A stretch of 64,000 bases of DNA from Cotesia glomerata (taxonomy: Eukaryota; Arthropoda; Insecta; Hymenoptera; Braconidae): assembly GCF_020080835.1 (NCBI RefSeq), contig NC_058161.1, positions 24,252,837 to 24,316,836 on the forward strand. The letters are read 5' to 3'. Below, in pieces: positions 58,813 through 64,000 of this stretch (position 1 is its first letter; each line of letters starts with the position of its first letter). Under the pieces are notes generated by a model. It was not told where the DNA came from. It ran no database searches and saw only the letters and a list, made by a program, of their open reading frames with translations. The position numbers and the translations under genes were made by a program.

Positions 58813-59373
58813 ATATATAAAATAAATGAAAAATTGATGTGGGTACTCAAATGAAAGGTCTCGATGAGTGTAATGTCGGGATGAGCTTATATCTTTAAAA
58901 ATGTCAATAATTCTCAAGATACAAGATCATTTCTTAATTATTGATATTTTTAAAAATATAAGCTCTTGTTGATGTTACACTCATCAAGAGCTTTCATTTG
59001 AGTACCCATATGCATTTTTGATATATTTTTCATATATACATATATATAATATATATAATTATATAAAATATATGAAAAATTGATGTGGGTACTCAAATGA
59101 AAGGTCTCGATGAGTGTAACATCAATATGAGCTTATATCTTTTAAAATGTCAATAGTTCACAAGATACAAGGTCATATCTCAATTATTTGTTTAGAGATA
59201 GAGCATTTTCAAATGCAACCTAAATATCTATCATCATAATTTGACTATCGACAAGAATGATATGAAACCTTGAAAAGGTACAAATTCAAGTCAAGTCCTT
59301 TGCAATGACACCAAATTTCACAAAAAAAAAATCGATTTTATCATGTGACTATCCAGGAGACAAAATTGTTCTT

Positions 59374-59629
59374 TTTTTTTTTTTTTTTTTTTTTTTATTA
59401 ATTATTATTTAGAGTCGGTTTTAACTGCTGTGGTCATATCGCCGACTTTTAACTGTTGGGAGTGGTACGTTGGAGTCTTTTTGGGTTGTGTAAATCTTAA
59501 CCTACGCGGCAAGGGCCGAATATCAACCAAGTTGGTTTCTAAGACCAGCTTGGGATTCGAACCCACGCCTGGCTGGTAAGTTAGTCCGAGTTCTCTTTAG
59601 GCCATGCGCCTTAGACGACTTGGCTATCG
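59374..59629 (-). repeat. tRNA-Leu-like SINE with 8-bp target duplication
   Basis: Read on the minus strand from 59629: GATAGCCAAGTCGTCTAAGG is a tRNA-Leu-like A-box region, and GGTTCGAATCC at about 59537-59547 is a perfect B box. The element ends in a 26-base A run (T run at 59372-59396). TTGTTCTT occurs on both sides (59366-59373 and 59630-59637). It interrupts the right arm of the fold-back. Confidence 0.82.
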
Positions 59630-59674
59630 TTGTTCTTATTCTCTTAATAAAATAAATTATTATTATTATTATTG

Positions 59675-62540
59675 TGTTATTAAATGCTCAGGGGGGTTGT
59701 CCCCGGAGTCCGATTCTCCGAGGGCCCAGCCTGAGCTCCATCCATTACTGCTGGACCACTCCGCACAACAAGGCGGTTAGTGATCACAGCAGGCCAAAGT
59801 CATTTTCCTAAGTAGACGGAGGGAACCTAGTATGACAGCCTTCTGCATCCTGACCGCCAAGAATTCAGCTTTTGATGAGCAAGCTGGAACTCTGGCAAGT
59901 GAGGATACAAAAGACTGTTTCATCCCTCCGAGGACGCCAACAATCAGGACGACGAGCTTGACACGGTAACCTGGGTAAAGTTTGCCAATTTCAAACAGGA
60001 GATCCTGATATATCTGTCTTTTGTGCTCTTCTTTGGCTGAGATGTTGTATTCAGCCGGGGCCGAGAACTCAATGACATAAATGTCACGAGTAGCCTTGTC
60101 GAAGAGCACAATATCAGGTTTGTTGTGATCTATCCGCCGAGTTGTTGCAAACGGCATGTTCCAATAAATTTTGCAACTGTCATTCTCAACAACCTGGGGA
60201 ATATCTCCTGGCAGATAAGGCAGCACTGGTGTCATATCAATACCGTAGTAATGACGAAGATAGTAGTACAGTACTCTCAGGGCAGCATTGTGACGCTGGA
60301 TATATGCACCTCTCGCCAGCACAGGACATGCTGACAAAAGGTGCATGAGCGTCTCCGGGTGTTGTTTACACATCCTACATGACGTGTCCAGAAGCTGCAC
60401 CTGGAGCACCTTGCTACGGTATTCTAGAGTGTTAATGACACCATCTTGGCAAGCAAATATGAACCCTTCAGTCTCGGACATCAGGCCAGCTGACTTTAAG
60501 AAGGAAAACGTCAGCTGGGTGGACAAGCCATGATCACGCACGTGTTTGAAGAACACGCTGTGCATGGACTTGTCCATCAGTTCGCCTAGGAGTAGTTTTT
60601 CCTCGGCGTTCCTGATGACGCTCTTGAATTCCTCCTTTCGGAGTTCCATAAGAGCGTTTATCTCTCCAAGACCAAGGGTTCTTGCTGCATATATAGCTGC
60701 CTTATACAAGAACGACCCCTTATGCGCATTCTCATGTTTATGAACAATTTGCATAAGAAAGTCATCCTCGTCTGCAGTGAAATTGACAACTTCGTGTGTT
60801 AAACCCAGGACCAAACGATCATGCAGCCGCTCCAAACTCTGCAGACCTCTCCCACCGATGGACCGGGAGAGGTATAATCTGGCGACTGATGAATTGGGGT
60901 GCATGCTCCGGTTCATGTTGATAGTCTTACGGGTTTTGATGTCGAGATCTCGCAGATCCTTTCGGGCCCATTTTAAGACACCGAAAGAGTATAGTAAGAC
61001 TGGGACAGCGAGCATATTAGAAGCGGAGACTTTATTTTTACCGGAAAGTTCGGAGGACCAAATTTTCCGGAGTCTCCTAACATACTCGCTACGGAGAGTT
61101 GCTTGGACTTCGGAGACCGCATGCATGCGGTGCTCTTCCATTCCTAGATATCTATACAACTCTCCGGCGTCTAATTGTCTTAAAACGCTCCCATCTACCA
61201 ACTCGATATCATCACCCGTAACAGAGCACTTACCCCTCGCCAGATGTACGACCGCACACTTGTCCAACCCAAAAGACATTCCGACATCCCGCGTGTACTC
61301 TGCTACGATGTTAAGAGCCGCCTGTAGATGATCTTCATCAGCACTATAAAGCTTCAGGTCATCCATATAAAGCAGATGGGTAATCGAGTATTTTCGATCA
61401 CCCGGAGGCCCCACAGAGTACCCACGAGTTTTACGGAGAGCAAAAGATATAGGCAGCAGTGAGATGCAAAACAGCAGAGGGCTTAAGGAATCACCTTGGA
61501 AGACCCCTCGTTTGTACTCTACAACTCCGGTTATGTGCAATGCGTTTCCACTTCCAATGTGAAAACGCGTTCGCCAGAGCTGCATTGTACGCCGAATGCA
61601 TTCCACTATTTCAGGATTGACCCCCAGGCATTTGAGGAGATATAAAATCAACTCATGAGAAGTTGAGTCAAATGCCTTGCGATAGTCGATCCAGGCCATT
61701 GACAGGTTGCGTTGATAGTAGATCGCATCTTGTGTGACACATCGATCAACTATCAAGTTCTCTTTGCATCCTGACAGGCCTCTTTTGCTGCCACGCTGTT
61801 CATATATCTGTTGCCATACAGGTTCTATCTCCTGCAAAATACGGTTGTTTAAAATTTTTGTAAAAATTTTATAAACCGCATTCAAGCAGGTGATAGGCCT
61901 GTAATTCTTTGGGTCAGACAAGTCACCTTTTTTTGGTATCAGTACGGTTCGCCCTTCCACGAGCCAGTCTGGAATCGGTTCGTCAGCTCTAATGTACGAT
62001 GTAAATATACGGGCCAGATGGAGGTGGGTAGAAGTAAACTTCTTCCACCAAAAGACATTTATGCCATCTGGTCCCGGAGCAGCCCAATTTTTGCTTCCAT
62101 TTAGAGCTGAACGAACTTCATTCACACTGACTGCAGGGCTCTCTTCATCAGCATTCTGTCTACGGTGTTCCCGACAGAATGCTTTAAAGTCGTGCAGAGC
62201 TGGAGTATTGGCGTTCACGTTTGGTTGATCTCCATACAACTCAGTCCAAAAAGCTTCCACCCGCTCAGGTGTTGGATAATTCCCGGTAACATCGGTCTTT
62301 GGTGTCAGAAAGCGTGAAGGGCTGGATCGAAACAACGAGTTGTCGACCAACCGCTTCAGCCTTTTCTCTAGTGACTTTTTGGCAGTCACTAGAGCCCGCA
62401 ATTTATTGAGAGACTCTTCCTTGATGACAAGAAGAGTACTCTTATTCAGTGTGTGATGACGCCACCGAAGATCAGCAGCAATGCGCCGAATTCGGGGCGT
62501 GTATGCTCTTTGAGTTGTTTCAAACTCAATCACACACTGA
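59675..62540 (-). mobile_element. R4/Dong-type non-LTR retrotransposon in a (TAA)n target
   Basis: Its 3-prime end abuts (ATT)n at 59654-59672 and its 5-prime end abuts (ATT)n at 62541-62590, so it sits inside a microsatellite that was part of the fold-back arm. Dong of the silkworm, in the R4 clade, is known for insertion in TAA repeats. A single ORF fills it; the 3-prime UTR is only about 90 nt. The 5-prime end has no leader and no ATG, so the copy is probably 5-prime truncated. Confidence 0.85.
59777..62533 (-). CDS. R4/Dong-type ORF: reverse transcriptase plus restriction-like endonuclease
   Basis: An uninterrupted 918-codon frame, counted from a GTG; the first in-frame ATG is about 250 codons in, so the real N-terminus is missing. 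RT motifs are WAAPGPDGINVFWWKKF, IPKKGDLSDPKNYRPITCLN, WIDYRKAFDSTSHE, YKRGVFQGDSLSPLLFC and the catalytic YMDD (about 61350). Near the C-terminus come the CCHC-type finger CRMCKQHPETLMHLLSAC and the endonuclease core KPDIVLFD with YVIEFSAP, the PD..(D/E) pattern of R2/R4 enzymes. It has no APE domain. No stop codons have accumulated, so the insertion is recent. Confidence 0.88.
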   Translation of the reverse strand: MIEFETTQRAYTPRIRRIAADLRWRHHTLNKSTLLVIKEESLNKLRALVTAKKSLEKRLKRLVDNSLFRSSPSRFLTPKTDVTGNYPTPERVEAFWTELYGDQPNVNANTPALHDFKAFCREHRRQNADEESPAVSVNEVRSALNGSKNWAAPGPDGINVFWWKKFTSTHLHLARIFTSYIRADEPIPDWLVEGRTVLIPKKGDLSDPKNYRPITCLNAVYKIFTKILNNRILQEIEPVWQQIYEQRGSKRGLSGCKENLIVDRCVTQDAIYYQRNLSMAWIDYRKAFDSTSHELILYLLKCLGVNPEIVECIRRTMQLWRTRFHIGSGNALHITGVVEYKRGVFQGDSLSPLLFCISLLPISFALRKTRGYSVGPPGDRKYSITHLLYMDDLKLYSADEDHLQAALNIVAEYTRDVGMSFGLDKCAVVHLARGKCSVTGDDIELVDGSVLRQLDAGELYRYLGMEEHRMHAVSEVQATLRSEYVRRLRKIWSSELSGKNKVSASNMLAVPVLLYSFGVLKWARKDLRDLDIKTRKTINMNRSMHPNSSVARLYLSRSIGGRGLQSLERLHDRLVLGLTHEVVNFTADEDDFLMQIVHKHENAHKGSFLYKAAIYAARTLGLGEINALMELRKEEFKSVIRNAEEKLLLGELMDKSMHSVFFKHVRDHGLSTQLTFSFLKSAGLMSETEGFIFACQDGVINTLEYRSKVLQVQLLDTSCRMCKQHPETLMHLLSACPVLARGAYIQRHNAALRVLYYYLRHYYGIDMTPVLPYLPGDIPQVVENDSCKIYWNMPFATTRRIDHNKPDIVLFDKATRDIYVIEFSAPAEYNISAKEEHKRQIYQDLLFEIGKLYPGYRVKLVVLIVGVLGGMKQSFVSSLARVPACSSKAEFLAVRMQKAVILGSLRLLRKMTLACCDH

Positions 62541-62541
62541 A

Positions 62542-62590
<49 letters not shown>
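62540..62590. repeat. (ATT)n microsatellite
   Basis: About 17 ATT units at the 5-prime junction of the Dong-type element. The matching tract is at 59654-59672. Confidence 0.93.
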
Positions 62591-62592
<2 letters not shown>

Positions 62593-62739
62593 CATTATTA
62601 TTTAATTATTATTGTTGTTTTAACCATTACTGCCTGCCACATGAAAATCATGTTACTGTCACACGAAAGTCATGTATCTCCCACAGGAATGTATCATGTG
62701 GCAGCCCCAATTTTTTTTTCCGCGTAAGATTTATACCTA

Positions 62740-62860
62740 TATATTGAGGGAACCATTCCTATATTATTATGGGAACTATTTCCATAATATTATAGGAATA
62801 GTTCCCATAATATTATGGGATTAGTTCCCATAACGATATAGGAATAGGTTCTATAATTTG
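62740..62860. repeat. Palindromic-word array, right part
   Basis: Words such as GGAACCATTCCTATATTATT, GGGAACTATTTCC and TATAGGAATAGTTCCC match the array at 57950-58362. Confidence 0.75.
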
Positions 62861-63730
62861 ATTCCAGTAATCATAATTATGACCAATAAATTAAACGTGA
62901 GTGAAGGAATCATGGACATTGTAAGCATGTCACTGAACATGGGGATAATATTTCCAATGAGACGTCTCTCGATGAGGATAATTTATTTTTTCGGATTTTT
63001 ATTCATTTTTGTGGTAATGCCCGAATTCCAAGGACAAATCTCGGCCATTCTATCTCAACTTGCAAGACGCAATGTCGAAACCCTAAAGGACTTGTTCGAA
63101 ACTAAGTATCATGTGTACTACGACGGATTATTAGAGAATGATATGATAAATGAAAAATTGTGGGTGACTGGAGAGGATCAGAAATACCTGCATCCATCGG
63201 ATCTTCGTTATCTGAAGAAATGTATGAAAGAAGCCCAACAAAATTCGACCATTGCTTGTATTGACATGACTGTAGAACAACTCCGCAACGCTTTAAAGCT
63301 TCAAAATCTCTATGTATCAAAGGAAATCACGTTCAAGAAATATTTTGTGTTTTGGACAAAGAAAAACTGGGCGCTAAAGGACAAAATTGATAAAGTTCGT
63401 TCAATACCGGTGGAAACAGGATTAGTTTACCATTACAATGAAGAAATAATAAAAAACTTACGGAAAAGAAAAGAAAAAATGGAGAAAATTAAAGAAGCTG
63501 GAAACTATGAACGGATCGATTTTGAGAACTTTGTATTTTATTTAATTGTATTTGCGGCTACTTTGCTATGGAGTTTGATCATTTTTGGAATTGAACTCAT
63601 TGTTTATTATTATCATTCTAAATATATAAGACAGGAGAAAGAACGTCGACGGTTCATTGAGAGATTAAGAGCACAATCATGGACTATTTTTTTCCCGAGT
63701 CGGGCTGGTCCTTCAAAAAGCCGCGAGTGA
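62858..63730 (+). CDS. Ionotropic receptor, C-terminal exon (pore to M3 and tail)
   Basis: The open frame runs from about 62858 (the first codons are uncertain and may be intron) to TGA at 63730. It has MDIVSMSLNMGI (pore-loop region), a hydrophobic M2 MRIIYFFGFLFIFVVMPEF followed by QGQISA, the second half of the ligand-binding domain beginning RRNVETLKDLFETKYHVYYD, and the last membrane segment FYLIVFAATLLWSLIIFGIE with a short basic tail. That is the layout of divergent insect chemosensory ionotropic receptors. The N-terminal domain, first ligand half and M1 are absent: upstream lies the palindromic array, so either they are on exons beyond it or the copy was cut. A ligand-gated cation channel role is inferred from family. 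Confidence 0.72.
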   Translation: MIPVIIIMTNKLNVSEGIMDIVSMSLNMGIIFPMRRLSMRIIYFFGFLFIFVVMPEFQGQISAILSQLARRNVETLKDLFETKYHVYYDGLLENDMINEKLWVTGEDQKYLHPSDLRYLKKCMKEAQQNSTIACIDMTVEQLRNALKLQNLYVSKEITFKKYFVFWTKKNWALKDKIDKVRSIPVETGLVYHYNEEIIKNLRKRKEKMEKIKEAGNYERIDFENFVFYLIVFAATLLWSLIIFGIELIVYYYHSKYIRQEKERRRFIERLRAQSWTIFFPSRAGPSKSRE

Positions 63731-64000
63731 TCCAAAGAAAGAAAAAAACAACCATCTAATTAGCAGATGAGTTTTGTTCAATTTTATTACCGATTATTGT
63801 GATTTATCTGTGAGTATTTTTGTCTTTATCGTGTGATTTTATGTTTTCTACACAGAAATAACGGCTTTTTTGACTTAAAAATTTTGTTTTCGGCTTAAAA
63901 AAATTTTGTGCATTTTGATTGAGAGTTTGCAAGATTTTCTGTTCTACAAGTGTAATTAATTCAGTATTCTAATTAAAATATGTATGTATTATATTTTATG
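63731..64000. other. Receptor 3-prime flank and start of another inverted-end element
   Basis: ACACAGAAATAACGGCTTTT at 63852, followed by TTGACTTAAAAATTTTG and CGGCTTAAAAAAATTTTGTG words, resembles the elements at 38040 and 57183. The far end lies outside the window. Confidence 0.4.

Larger units (their letters stand above)
58363..62727. mobile_element. Fold-back element with long inverted arms, hit by a SINE and a Dong-type element
   Basis: Left edge ACACAGAAAAAAAAAAATTG then GGGGCAGCCACATGATTTTC; right edge (reversed) TTACGCGGAAAAAAAAATTG then GGGGCTGCCACATGAT. Arms continue inward with TTAAAACAACAAT, an (AAT)n tract, TTAAGAGAATAAG, TGTGATAAAATGGATT or its partner AATCGATTTTATCATG, and AAGGTTTCATATCATT or AATGATATGAAACCTTG. 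The core is a set of nested palindromes around GTGGGTACTCAAATGAAAGG. Without later insertions it would be about 1.25 kb. No transposase ORF belongs to it. Confidence 0.75.

Noticed and set aside
60777..61331. 184-codon plus-strand frame
   Set aside because: It lies entirely opposite the Dong-type ORF and has no motif of its own.
3020..63730. One single 60-kb ionotropic receptor gene spanning the window
   Set aside because: The N-terminal block and the C-terminal exon are on the same strand, but nothing in between fits the missing exons, the N-terminal part is frameshifted, and opposite-strand genes lie between. Two separate receptor loci are more likely.

Overview
The window is AT-rich nuclear DNA from an insect. 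It has short introns with GT/AG borders, an astacin-CUB protease gene, spectrin-repeat exons and divergent ionotropic-receptor sequences. It is dominated by animal transposable elements: R1-, CR1- and R4/Dong-type non-LTR elements, BEL/Pao, TTAA-target DNA transposons, tRNA-derived SINEs and long LTRs. A hymenopteran, probably a parasitoid wasp, is my inference from the style of the receptor and repeat families; no marker gene proves it. There are no bacterial-type operons, rRNA genes or CRISPR arrays.

Layout. 1-2735: a long LTR cut by the window edge. 3020-4547: signal-peptide exon and damaged N-terminal exon of an ionotropic receptor, with SINE and palindromic-repeat insertions in the intron. 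5204-12904: two tandem copies of a non-autonomous repeat (family A here), each with an R1-clade retrotransposon inside its internal (GT)n tract. 13228-23816: a nest made of a SINE-like element, a CR1-type element, a solo LTR with a 4-bp target duplication, and a TTAA-flanked DNA transposon inside the CR1. 24158-29950: a third family A copy, reversed, again split at its (AC)n by an R1-clade element, which itself carries a 1.4-kb insertion. 29953-32540: AT-rich, a fold-back element. 32543-34440: dead astacin-CUB copy. 35040-35417: tail of another retrotransposon. 36071-40926: three exons of a spectrin-repeat protein. 37160-37834: second type of solo LTR. 40977-46400: 5 kb of degenerate tandem repeats between inverted ends. 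46572-52228: complete-length but defective BEL/Pao element with 5-bp target duplication. 54206-56243: intact five-exon astacin-CUB-CUB gene. 57183-62860: a fold-back element inside a palindromic array, itself hit by a SINE and by an R4/Dong-type element. 62858-63730: C-terminal exon of an ionotropic receptor.

Host genes are few: a secreted metalloprotease (one live copy, one dead copy about 21.8 kb apart, same strand), part of a cytoskeletal spectrin-repeat protein, and chemoreceptor pieces at both ends. Most of the rest is nested mobile DNA whose order of insertion can be read from target duplications and restored reading frames. The most unusual signals are three of three R1-type insertions in the same microsatellite of family A; a set of elements whose interior is an array of a locus-specific self-complementary word between similar ends; the CR1 ORF1/ORF2 in one frame separated by a single TGA; and the SINE plus Dong nest inside the 58-62 kb fold-back.
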